NCBI RefSeq assembly: GCF_040807025.1
Contig: NC_090952.1
Location: 25,727,068-25,791,067, forward strand
Length of the DNA stretch: 64,000 bases
Direction of reading: 5' to 3'
DNA from: Struthio camelus
Taxonomy: Eukaryota > Chordata > Aves > Struthioniformes > Struthionidae
The number at the start of each line of letters is the position of its first letter. Positions within the stretch are counted from its first letter, which is position 1. The position numbers were made by a program, and so were the translations under genes. Positions 50,101 to 60,500 of the stretch are shown here, piece after piece. The notes under the pieces were generated by a model. The model did no database searches, was not told the DNA's origin, and saw only the letters and a program-made list of their open reading frames with translations.

Positions 50101-52768
50101 TCTTGCTCTGGAATTTTTGGTTGCCATTAAGATTTGCAGCACCAAATCATCTAGTATTTAAGCCAGAGATTTGAATTAAATGCAGGAATAAGCTTTAAAA
50201 TCTGCTCTCTCTCTGCTGCAGTTCAGTGATATGGCCTTTGGCAGCAATACCAGCTTATGATGTTCCTCCCCCCTGTGATTCGTTCCCACCATGTGCTACC
50301 GCTGGCTTGGTTGTGCCAACGCGACTGACTGCGGTAGTGCTCCGTAAACGGGATGGAGCGACCGCTGCTTTGTGTGTGCGGTCACAGCTGCGGAGGAACA
50401 TGCTGCCTGGGAGGGAAGGGGAAGCAGGGTTCGGAAACATCTGAAGACAGCGTGTCAGGGTGTCGGGGCAGGTAGTGATCTGCCATACAGGGGAAACAGA
50501 AGCAGGGACTGGAATGGTGAGTTAACGGTCGCCTCTTTAGATGTACAGTGTTACGGCATTAAAATATATCCGCTCTTCTGTCATTGTTTGCAACAGCTAT
50601 ACCTTTTGGGTTCAGAAATACTATGCTGTATTATATGTTGTCAGTAACAGCGTTCAACCCCAATTAATAATACAATGTTAAAAACTTTTAATTTGTAGTG
50701 CCTTTAACTTTATATTAAAGGGGTTTCAGCTGTGGCTTTTGCAAAATGCAACAAATGTTTCTAAGCCTCTAATTTAAGTGACTTTACTTTTTTTTCTTTC
50801 TTTCTTTCTCCCAGCCCTGTTAAATGAAAATCTTCGTGCAACTATTCTGGAATAATACATGCAGTCCTGCTGTCAGTTTTTGCTGGTCAGTGATGTTCTT
50901 CATTTTACTGATTAACTTTACAATTTGCAGTTGCATACATCTCTCTGTGTTTGACTGTAGCCTTGAAGTGGATTGACTGCTATTTTTAATGCATGAAGGA
51001 ATTCACGTATGTGCTTTTCTGCCAAAACTCAAAAGTACCTGCTAGATTTCATTTTAGGTGATTCCTGTTATTATAGATATTTAATTCCTTCTGTTTTCAC
51101 AAAAGATAAACTGTTTCTGGATCTTCTTTCTGCTTGTCTCCTCCAACTTCTTCCCCTCTACCACCCTGCAGGGTGTTTTGGGATCAAGGTTTCCCTGCAC
51201 TGCTTCCCATAACTGACTGGCTTTCAATAGTGAGTGTGTACATATTTTGATACATCCTAAAGCACTGTATGGTATAGTGAGCACAGTCAATATTACTCAT
51301 TCAAGGTTGCCTGTTGCAACTTTGTCCCAAAGCTTAAGGTAGGCTATTTCCACTTGGTAGAAAGAAAGTCTTAGTAGAAGAATTATGTGCGCTTACAGCG
51401 GGAAGATAGCAGTACGTACCTACCGACTATATCAAAAAGGACAGGGTGGAGACTTAAGCGGTGGAAAGTTGTTGGTTTGTTTGGATGGGCTTGAAAGGGA
51501 AGTTGGCGGAAAGGGATTTCATGTCTTTATTAATGAATTACTTCACTAGTGCTCATTTTGATATGTTCCCTTTGCTATTTTGATGGTATCTGAGCTGTGA
51601 TTTTTCTGGAATGTGCAATATAGTCCCTCCCACTACATATATTTTTTTTCTGCTGTTTGAAGCAGGATATTTTCTGCTGGTTGGGAGCTGGGGATTACAG
51701 ATAGTACCTCAAAGGCATTTGGGTGAGAAGGCAGATGCAAGTTCCTTCTTGTTCAGGCAGGCAGTGGAAGTTCCAGCATGGAAACGTGCAACAAATGAGT
51801 CTGCGTGTAGTTGTTTTGTGCTGTTTTCAAAGTTTCTGTTGTTCATGCGATAAAGACTTAGAATGAAATGAGTTTTAGGCTATATCTATTTGGTTATTAC
51901 CCCTACTCCTTAGGTATCAGGGAGGGATAGGGGAGTTATCTCCAGTAACAATCCCACACCCTGCCTAGGAAAGTTATTTGATTGCTGGTCTCTCATAGCG
52001 TGTATTTTTCTAATGCTCAGTATAAGCTCTCTTTATTGTAGCTCAAGCCTATTAAGTTCTGCTTGTTCTGTCACTGATTAGTGAGAATAATCTGTTCTTG
52101 GCTTCTTTAGAAAAATTCTTTATGGATTCTAATCTAGCTATGATGGCTAATTATATTTCAACGAACAGCTTTTCTTATAAGTGCTACTTTCTGAACCTTT
52201 TGTCTGGTGTCCTCTCAGCCCTGCAGTTTCTTGAGGTCTAACTGATGCTGAGTTGAGTGGATTTTTCTAGCAAACAGTATTAGTGCAGCCCAGCAATGGA
52301 TATCTCTGTTTATTATACAATTCTTGGAGGCTTCTTTGTGCTAAGCTGTTTAGACAGTAGAATATGTAGACGAGAGGAAGTGTCAGTTCAGATGGAGTGT
52401 GTGTGTGTGTAACCTGCACATGACAGAGTATCTTGTTGTTGTGCCTGAGGTCACAGTCCCTTTCCACTTGCAGGTGCCTTCTAAAGACTTGTCCCTTTTG
52501 CCTGTGGGAAACTGGCTGATTATGGCAAGAGTGAGAATTTTGGCTAATTTTACTCATATGACTGGAATGCAGCCAGTTGTCATTGAGTTCTCAACTTGTT
52601 CTATCTTCATTCTGCTATTGCCTTTCTAGCCTGTACGCTCTTTATAATGGGTTCTCTGACATCTGGCCGTGATAATAAATTGTTAGCAATATTAAAAACA
52701 CTCGCTAAAGTTTATCTTTAAAATCACTGAGCGTGCTTTTTTCTAACTTTTCTTCTTGCTTTGTGCAG
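44102..52768 (+). other. RHOG-like 5'-UTR intron (inferred)
   Basis: This is 8.7 kb, GC-rich for the first 0.9 kb and then AT-rich. It holds a (TTTA)n at 49266-49286, a (TTTC)n at 50787-50809 and a short (GT)n near 52400. I found no conserved coding exon, RNA gene or clear LINE tail. If the CpG promoter at 43.9 kb serves another transcript, this would be intergenic instead. Confidence 0.5.
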
Positions 52769-52789
52769 GACTTCTTTTCTGGGTAAAGA

Positions 52790-53365
52790 ATGCAGACAAT
52801 AAAGTGCGTAGTTGTCGGAGATGGCGCTGTGGGAAAAACTTGTCTTCTCATCAGCTATACCACCAATGCCTTCCCAGAAGAGTACATCCCTACTGTGTTT
52901 GACAACTACAGTGCCCAAATGACTGTCGATGGCCGGACAGTTAGCCTGAATCTCTGGGACACTGCGGGCCAGGAGGAATACGACCGCCTGCGCACGCTCT
53001 CCTATCCTCAAACCAATGTGTTTGTCATCTGTTTTTCCATTGGTAGCCCCTCTTCCTATGCAAATGTGAGGCACAAATGGCATCCTGAAGTTTCTCACCA
53101 CTGTCCTAATGTTCCCATTCTTTTAGTGGGCACCAAGAGAGACTTGAGAAATGATCTGGAAACAGTTAAAAAATTGAAAGAGCAAAGCTTGGCTCCCACT
53201 ACCCCGCAACAGGGGACTTCACTGGCAAAACAAATTGGAGCAGTCAAATATTTGGAGTGCTCAGCATTGAATCAGGAGGGTGTTCGGGAGGTGTTTGCTG
53301 AAGCTGTGCGTGCTGTTCTGTATCCTGTGACAAAGAAGAACACGAGAAAATGTGTCTTATTGTAG
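52790..53365 (+). CDS. Rho-family small GTPase, RHOG-like
   Basis: This is a 191-aa intact small GTPase in one exon. The acceptor TTTGTGCAG at 52768 leaves 21 nt of 5' UTR before the first ATG. Guanine-nucleotide motifs are complete: P-loop GDGAVGKT (10-17), switch [10 protein letters not shown] with Thr35, [17 protein letters not shown] with Gln61, TKRD (115-118) and [22 protein letters not shown] is the RHOG form, not the RAC form (RPLSYPQTDVFLICFSL). From memory it is about four-fifths identical to human RHOG. The C-terminus has Lys/Arg residues before a CVLL box, predicting geranylgeranylation and membrane attachment. RHOG itself also has a single coding exon, so lack of coding introns does not make this a retrocopy. 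A function in RAC activation through ELMO/DOCK is inferred from family. The exact paralogue is not settled, so no symbol is given. Confidence 0.93.
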   Translation: MQTIKCVVVGDGAVGKTCLLISYTTNAFPEEYIPTVFDNYSAQMTVDGRTVSLNLWDTAGQEEYDRLRTLSYPQTNVFVICFSIGSPSSYANVRHKWHPEVSHHCPNVPILLVGTKRDLRNDLETVKKLKEQSLAPTTPQQGTSLAKQIGAVKYLECSALNQEGVREVFAEAVRAVLYPVTKKNTRKCVLL

Positions 53366-56300
53366 TTACCTCGGATAATGGGTGTTCAAAGTTGAATATT
53401 GACTAGAATCTTGGAGGGCTCTTTGAGTTAAATTGAAGATTTGCATCTTGCACTAACAGCTCTAAGCAGAAATGGTTTATGCAAAGAATATTCTTGCAGT
53501 CTTATTGCTTCAGGGAAACTGAAACAGAAGATTTTTTTGTTTTGTTTTGTTTTTTCTTCCAACTGAGAGGTCAAACATCTACTTAACTTTGAAAGTTCTA
53601 GTCTCCAGCTTCTCCAGGGATCACTTGGCTTCTGTTTTTATTCAGTGGAGGAGAAAAAAAGAAGGGACTTCTTTGAAGCCAATCTTTTTTTTTTTACTAG
53701 ATAGCCATCAGTTACTGGACTTGCTGAAAAGCACAAATTCTGATAACTTTGCTTTAAGTGTAGCTGCTGCTTTTCCTATCCCCTCTTTACTGATCAAATT
53801 GGTTTTAGAAAACAGAAGTCTGGCTGTCCAGTTGTGTTAATTTGTCAATTTAAAGCTTGAAAACCATTTGTTTACATGCAAAAATGCCTATAATATTACT
53901 GAGCTTCACTTTATAGTGAAGTTGTGATCCTTCATATGAAAAGTTAACATACGGCATATTTAATCCAACGAGCAAGACGCAGGGAACACCTGCAATAATT
54001 TTATTAATAGAAGCAGGAACTGATTTCTCCTAATGTAAGGAATTTAGGATAACGGTGAATCACTCATTTGAGTCATTTTCATGCTGTTGAAATGGAGAGG
54101 TGGAAGAGGAGTTCAGATACAAGTCTTCCATAATCTTCTAAACTGAGTTAAGGTTTTATTTCACTCTCCAAAGAGACTTTACATTCTGAGAATAAAGTAA
54201 CAGTTATCTGCTTGAACTAATTGAGGTAATTGGGATGACGTTTCTCAAAGCAAGCTTTTTGATGTGATCCCACTTTCCCTTGGTAGAAGCCTGTTTGCTC
54301 TCAAGGAATTCATTGCTTCACTTCCTAATGCTCTTGGAGTCACCACATGAGATTTCATGGCAAATTCCTTTGCTGTTTTTCTCGCAGATCATTGACAGAA
54401 ATTTTGGAGGCTCTATTTACAGGAATCAGGAACCCTTGTTTCTTCCTGGCAACTCACTGGTAGTTCCAATTAAACTTTTAATGGTTAGCCAGTCACTGGA
54501 TAAATTTACCTGGGCCGTATTCTCCCGTCTACTAGGCGATCACATATTATAAATGGTTTTAACTGATGTTCCTTTTATGTACTTTTTAGCTTTCTCTAGC
54601 AGCTATAGCGAGTGGCTGTTGGCTTCTGTTTTCAGAACGTGCAAAGTTTTTTATGTGCGATTCTGGGACCAGCTGAGAAATGAGCGCATGAAACCTTCCT
54701 TAGACTTAACCTTACAGCTTGGTGGTATGAAAGGAGCATGCTTCAAAGATATTTTGTGTGAAACCAATGGTGCTGGCCTGGACTTTGTTGTCCACAATTG
54801 ACAGTGCTGTCTTTGTCCAGATGCAGCCTCAACTGCTAATTCAGAACTTGCTTTCTTATGACTCCCAAACATGCGAAACTGCGCTGTGTATACTCTGGAC
54901 AGAAAAAAGCCTTGTTTTAGCAAAACAACGGAAAATACATCAACACAGTTATTAGGGATTTTGTGTTAAATTAACCTTGGTTTATCTGATACAGACAGAA
55001 ATATCAGGTAGAGACAGACGTTCATATTTGTGCCCTCATTTCCCTCTTTGAAGAGGACGTGCCTTTCTTCAGCTAGTGTAACTGATGCTGACACTAATTA
55101 CAATTTCTGTACACCTGATGTATGCGCAAACAGGTATTGCTTTGGGAAACTGCAACCCGTAAATGAAAAACTGCAGTTTATCCAAATATTGGTGTATGTA
55201 GCTAGTGAAGCAACACTTGAGTTCCAAACATTGCCTGATGGCAGATAACACCAAAACATCCATAATGCCTGATGTTTGTAGAAACCTACAGGCTTCTGTG
55301 TATTTTTCTTCACCAAGTGCCATTGTCTGGAGTGTCTCTGCATCTTTTGCACTTGTAGAGGAAGTGCTATTCCAGATGTGGCTCCTACCGCAGCATTCTG
55401 CAAGCTGTAAGGGAATAGGAGTATTTCAGTGATGTAACTTCTACTCACCACTTTCTGCCTTTACTTTAGTAGGTAGGCCTTTAGCGTGGGCTTGACTTGC
55501 AGGCAGCAATAATTCTGTGCCTTGTAATTCAAGATTATTGTTCTGTAGGTAAATTTCAGTAACTGAGTAAATAGTTTATCATTGTTTAAAATATATTTAT
55601 TTAAGCCAGTGCACGTTTTTTAATACAGGTCAGGCTTAAATCAACAGTCTAGTTACCCTGGTGCAAGCCCATAACTTTTGCTTAATTCAAAGATGTACTT
55701 TAAAAAGTTTGTGATATGTTTGAACTGCTCTTCAATAGACCTTTTATTTCAACAACAGGCACCTCTTTTTTTTTTTTTTTTCCCTACGCAAATTTGCAAT
55801 TTTGTACTGAAGCTACTACTGTTTTTTAAAAGTTTTTACTCTTTTAGATATTGAAATCTTGTAGTTCTGCATCTTTTGTGGATACTCCTAACTGGATGAC
55901 AATAACTGTGTGGTCTGTCCCGTGAGCAAACATTGTCGCACACATCCTGTTTCTGTAGGCTCACAGTGCAGCCATCCTGGTGTTAACTGGAAAGAGGGTA
56001 TGGAGAGAGAAAATTCTACTGCTTAATCAATCTGTTTGAATTGATTACGTTCTTGATTGCGTAATGCTAGAACACTTTATCCCCATCTAGATAACTTAAT
56101 AGATTGCACATCAGTACTGAAGAGATTTAATACCATTGTGATGAAAACGAGCAGAAAGCGAACTTTGAACAGAACTATGAAAACTTAACTGTTTTCAGAG
56201 TACCTCGTTAATAGACTCATTTAAATGCCTTGTATTTCTGTGTCTTTCTGTCAAGAGGAGGAAAAATCCTGCTGGTCTGACAGTTCATTTACTCTAGCAT

Positions 56301-56867
56301 CTGATTTTCATGCGAATGAACCCCAGGGGTGCACAGATCCAATGAACTTTTCCATTCAATGGGCATTCTTTCAGTTTATGATCTTTCCTCTTTTTTTTGT
56401 AATTATTAATATGTTTTATTGTAAGTAGTCCAGTGCTTCAGTCTACAATCCATTCCCTTCCTCCCACGTTTTCTTTTTTGTCCCCCCCACCCCGCGGACA
56501 GGTCGCAAATACAGACCTAAAACAATCACGTAGCTGGATTTTGTCCATTTTCTTAAGACCAGAATACCCCAGAGTGAAGTTATGAGGATTTCCAAAACTC
56601 AAGATTTCTCGTTATCGAGTAGAAATGCAACATGTACGTTACCGTTCACGGAAGAGACTCTACGAAGAGACCGATTTTAATCTTTCAGCATGTGAATAAT
56701 TCCTCAAATACGTAAGTTTTTTTTTTTTTTTAAATACATTTGAGGCCATCCACACTGAGTTGAGCAGTTCAGGAATTCTGTGTCCGAAGGACGTTAGGAG
56801 GCGCGTTTAGATGTATAAATGCTTTGTTCAGTTTACAGCCGTAGCTATTTATATGAAATTGGAAGTA

Positions 56868-56959
56868 GGAAAGCCTCGCTGCGCCGAACCTCGCTGTGCA
56901 GAAGTCGGGGCGCCGCTTGGGCTAACCGCGAGGAGCGAGGGGGGCTCGCGAGGCTTTCC
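56868..56959. repeat. GC-rich patch bounded by a perfect 12-bp inverted repeat
   Basis: GGAAAGCCTCGC (56868-56879) and GCGAGGCTTTCC (56948-56959) are exact reverse complements. Inside are further CCTCGCTG and GCGAGG copies that can pair. The patch is an abrupt CpG-rich island in otherwise AT-rich sequence, about 300 bp before the likely 3' end of the RHOG-like gene. Confidence 0.75.
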
Positions 56960-57128
56960 GCCCGGCCGGCTGGAGTGGGGCGGCAGCGGGAGCCCGAGAC
57001 TCTGACTGCGTGTGGTACTGAGACATACACTGGCAACTTGATTTTATACTATAAAAGAACTTGTATTACAGCTAACAATTTTTAAAGTATTTTCTTTTTT
57101 TTTTTTAAATTATGCAAAATTAAATGGT

Positions 57129-57189
57129 AATAAAACTTTCTTCATCTCTCTGGCTCTCTTATTAACTTTTTTGTGTGTGTGTGTGTGGT
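57129..57189 (+). terminator. Candidate distal polyA site with (GT)n downstream element
   Basis: AATAAA at 57129-57134 is followed about 38 bp later by a (GT)8 tract at 57172-57188, which would act as a GU-rich downstream element. A second AATAAA at 57254-57259 is followed by GGTTTTTGGTG. Either would end the RHOG-like transcript only about 270-390 bp before the TAF1 start codon. Confidence 0.5.
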
Positions 57190-57295
57190 AACGCCGCTCT
57201 TCTAAACGCAGTTCTTTCCTGTGGAAAGCCGGACTCGGTTTCTTTGAATGCAATAAACGGTTTTTGGTGAACCTGGAAGCCTGCGCGTGCTTTGG

Positions 57296-57546
57296 TCTCG
57301 TGGGGCCGTGGGGCGGCGGCCGGTGGGGCCGTGGGGCGGCGGCCGTTGGGGCCGCTGGGCGACCGTTAGGCGGCGGCCGTGGGGCGGCGGCCGTTGGGGC
57401 CGCTGGGCGACCGTTAGGCGGCGGCCGTTGGGGCCGCGCGGGGGCGCTCTTTAGCCCGAGGCGGGGGCGCGCGGCGGCCCCGCCCCGGCAGGGAGGGCGG
57501 CCCGGTTCCGGTTCCGGTTGGGGTTCGGTGCGGCGGCGCCGGCGAG
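57296..57546 (+). promoter_or_regulatory. TAF1: TAF1 promoter with a 48-bp tandem repeat
   Basis: The CpG island begins abruptly after the polyA signals. A 48-bp unit (starting GTGGGGCGGCGGCCGTTGGG) occurs at 57331-57378 and 57379-57426, with partial copies on either side. Just before the ATG, GGTTCCGGTTCCGGTTGGGG gives ACCGGAAC cores on the minus strand, resembling ETS sites. No TATA box is visible. The start site is probably within 57440-57530 (inferred). Confidence 0.55.
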
Positions 57547-60500
57547 ATGTCGGACTCGGAGAGCGATGAGGAGGCGGAGGGCGGCCGCCCCGAGCCCTTC
57601 TCGCTGGCCGGGTTCCTCTTCGGTAACATCAATGAGGCGGGGCAGCTGGAGGGGGACAGCGTCCTGGACAAGGTAGCGCCGCCGCCGCCCGCTCCCTGGT
57701 GCCGGCGCCGGGGAGGCGTCGGGTCTGCTGGGCCCGGCCCGGCCTGGCCGTCGGCGCGGGCTGCGGGACGGCGGGTCCCGCGGGAGCGGGCGGCTCCGGG
57801 ACGGGGGGTCTGGGGTGGAGGTCCCGGGGGTGCGGGCTGCGGGACGGGGGGTCCGGGAGGGAGGTCCCGGGAGTGCGGGCTGCGGGACGGGGGGTCCGGG
57901 GAGGAGGTCCCGGGGGTGCGGGCTGCGGGACCGGGGGTCTGGGGAGGAGGTCCCGGGGGTGCGGGCTGCGGGACGGGGAGTGTGGGGGGGAGGTCCCGGG
58001 GGTGCGGGCTGCGGGACGGGGGGTCCGGGAGGGAGGTCCCGGGAGTGCGGGCTGCGGGACGGGGGGTCCGGGAGGGAGGTCCCGGGGGTGCGGGCTGCGG
58101 GACCGGGGGTCTGGGGAGGAGGTCCCGGGGGTGCGGGCTGCGGGACGGGGAGTGTGGGGGGGAGGTCCCGGGGGTGCGGGCTGCGGGACGGGGGGTCCGG
58201 GAGGGAGGTCCCGGGAGTGCGGGCTGCGGGACCGGGCGTCTGGGGGGGAGGTCCCGGGGGTGCGGGCTGTGGGACGGGGGGTCCGGGGGGGAGGTCCCGG
58301 GGGTGCGGGCTGCGGGACGGGGAGTCCGGGGAGGAGGTCCCGGGGGTGCGGGCTGCGGGACGGGGGGTCTGGGGAGGAGGTCCCGGGGGTGCGGGCTGCG
58401 GGACGGGGGGTCTGGGGAGGAGGTCCCGGGGGTGCGGGCTGCGGGACGGGGAGTCTGGGGAGGAGGTCCCGGGGGTGCGGGCTGCGGGACGGGGAGTCTG
58501 GGGAGGAGGTCCCGGGGGTGCGGGCTGCGGGACGGGGAGTCTGGGGAGGAGGTCCCGGGGGTGCGGGCTGCGGGACGGGGGGGTCTGGGGGGGAGGTCTC
58601 GGGGGTGCGGGCTGCGGGACGGGGGGTCCGGGAGGGAGGTCCCGGGGGTGCGGGCTGCGGGACGGGGAGTCCGGGGAGGAGGTCCCGGGGGTGCGGGCTG
58701 CGGGACGGGGGGTCCGGGAGGGAGGTCCCGGGGGTGCGGGCTGCGGGACGGGGAGTCTGGGGAGGAGGTCCCGGGGGTGCGGGCTGCGGGACGGGGAGTC
58801 TGGGGAGGAGGTCCCGGGGGTGCGGGCTGCGGGACGGGGGGTCCGGGAGGGAGGTCCCGGGGGTGCGGGCTGCGGGACGGGGAGTCCGGGGAGGAGGTCC
58901 CGGGAGTGCGGGCTGCGGGACGGGGAGTCTGGGGAGGAGGTCCCGGGGGTGCGGGCTGCGGGACGGGGGGTCCGGGAGGGAGGTCCCGGGGGTGCGGGCT
59001 GCGGGACGGGGGGTCTGGGGAGGAGGTCCCGGGGGTGCGGGCTGCGGGACGGGGGGGTCCGGGGGGGAGGTCTCGGGGGTGCGGGCTGCGGGACGGGGGG
59101 TCCGGGAGGGAGGTCCCAGGAGTGCGGGCTGCGGGACGGGGAGTCTGGGGAGGAGGTCCCGGGGGTGCGGGCTGCGGGACGGGGGGTCCGGGAGGGAGGT
59201 CCCGGGGGTGCGGGCTGCGGGATGGGGAGTCTGGGGAGGAGGTCCCGGGGGTGCGGGCTGCGGGACGGGGGGTCCGGGAGGGAGGTCCCGGGGGTGCGGG
59301 CTGCGGGACGGGGAGTCCGGGGAGGAGGTCCCGGGAGTGCGGGCTGCGGGACGGGGAGTCTGGGGAGGAGGTCCCGGGGGTGCGGGCTGCGGGACGGGGG
59401 GTCTGGGGAGGAGGTCCCGGGGGTGCGGGCTGCGGGATGGGGAGTCTGGGGAGGAGGTCCCGGGGGTGCGGGCTGTGGGACGAGGGGTCCGGGGGGGAGG
59501 TCCCGGGGGTGCGGGCTGCGGGATGGGGAGTCTGGGGAGGAGGTCCCGGGGGTGCGGGCTGCGGGACGGGGAGTCTGGGGAGGAGGTCCCGGGGGTGCGG
59601 GCTGCGGGACGGGGAGTCCGGGGAGGAGGTCCCGGGGGTGCGGGCTGCGGGACGGGGAGTCCGGGGAGGAGGTCCCGGGAGTGCGGGCTGCGGGACGAGG
59701 GGTCCGGGGGGGAGGTCCCGGGGGTGCGGGCTGCGGGACGGGGAGTCTGGGGAGGAGGTCCCGGGGGTGCGGGCTGCGGGACGGGGAGTCTGGGGAGGAG
59801 GTCCCGGGGGGTGCGGGCTGTGGGATGAGGGGTCCGGGGGGTGTGGGCTCTGGGATGGGTTTCCAGGGGGTTCGATCTCTGAGACAGGATGAGCTGGGCC
59901 TGGGGAGGTCCAGGTGGTACAGGCTCTGAGATGGAGGGTCTGGGCATGCGAGCTCTGAGACAGGATGAGCTGGGCCTGGGGAGGTCCAGGTGGTGCAGGC
60001 TCTGAGATGGAGGGTCTGGGCATGCGAGCTCTGAGACAGGATGAGCTGGGCCTGGGGAGGTCCAGGTGGTACAGGCTCTGAGATGGAGGGTCTGGGCATG
60101 CGAGCTCTGAGACAGGATGAGCTGGGCCTGGGGAGGTCCAGGTGGTGCAGGCTCTGAGATGGAGGGTCTGGGCATGCGAGCTCTGAGACAGGATGAGCTG
60201 GGCCTGGGGAGGTCCAGGTGGTGCAGGCTCTGAGATGGAGGGTCTGGGCATGCGAGCTCTGAGACGGGATGAGCTGGGCCTCGGGAGGTCCTGGGGGTGC
60301 AGGCTCTGGGACGGGGGGTCCCGGGAGTGTGGGCTCCGGGATGGGGGTTGCAGGGGTGCAAGCTCTGAGACAGGATGAGCTGGGTCTGGGGAGGTTCCGG
60401 GGGTGGGGGCTCTGGGATGGGGGGTCCCAGGGGTGGGGGCTCTGGGATGCGGGTTGCAGGGGTGCGAGCTCTGAGACGGGATGAGCTGGGCCTCGGGAGG

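Larger units (their letters stand above)
53366..57275 (+). other. RHOG-like 3' UTR / intergenic stretch to TAF1
   Basis: This is AT-rich with no supported coding region. It has several polyadenylation signals: AATAAA near 54191, 57129-57134 and 57254-57259. How far the transcript runs cannot be told from sequence. It holds a (TTTTG)n near 53530-53552, T-runs near 55767 and 56719, and the GC-rich inverted-repeat patch at 56868-56959. Confidence 0.5.

Noticed and set aside
52790-53365. RHOG-like gene as a processed retrocopy
   Set aside because: It has an upstream acceptor, a CpG promoter with a donor, and an intact frame. Canonical RHOG also has a single coding exon.
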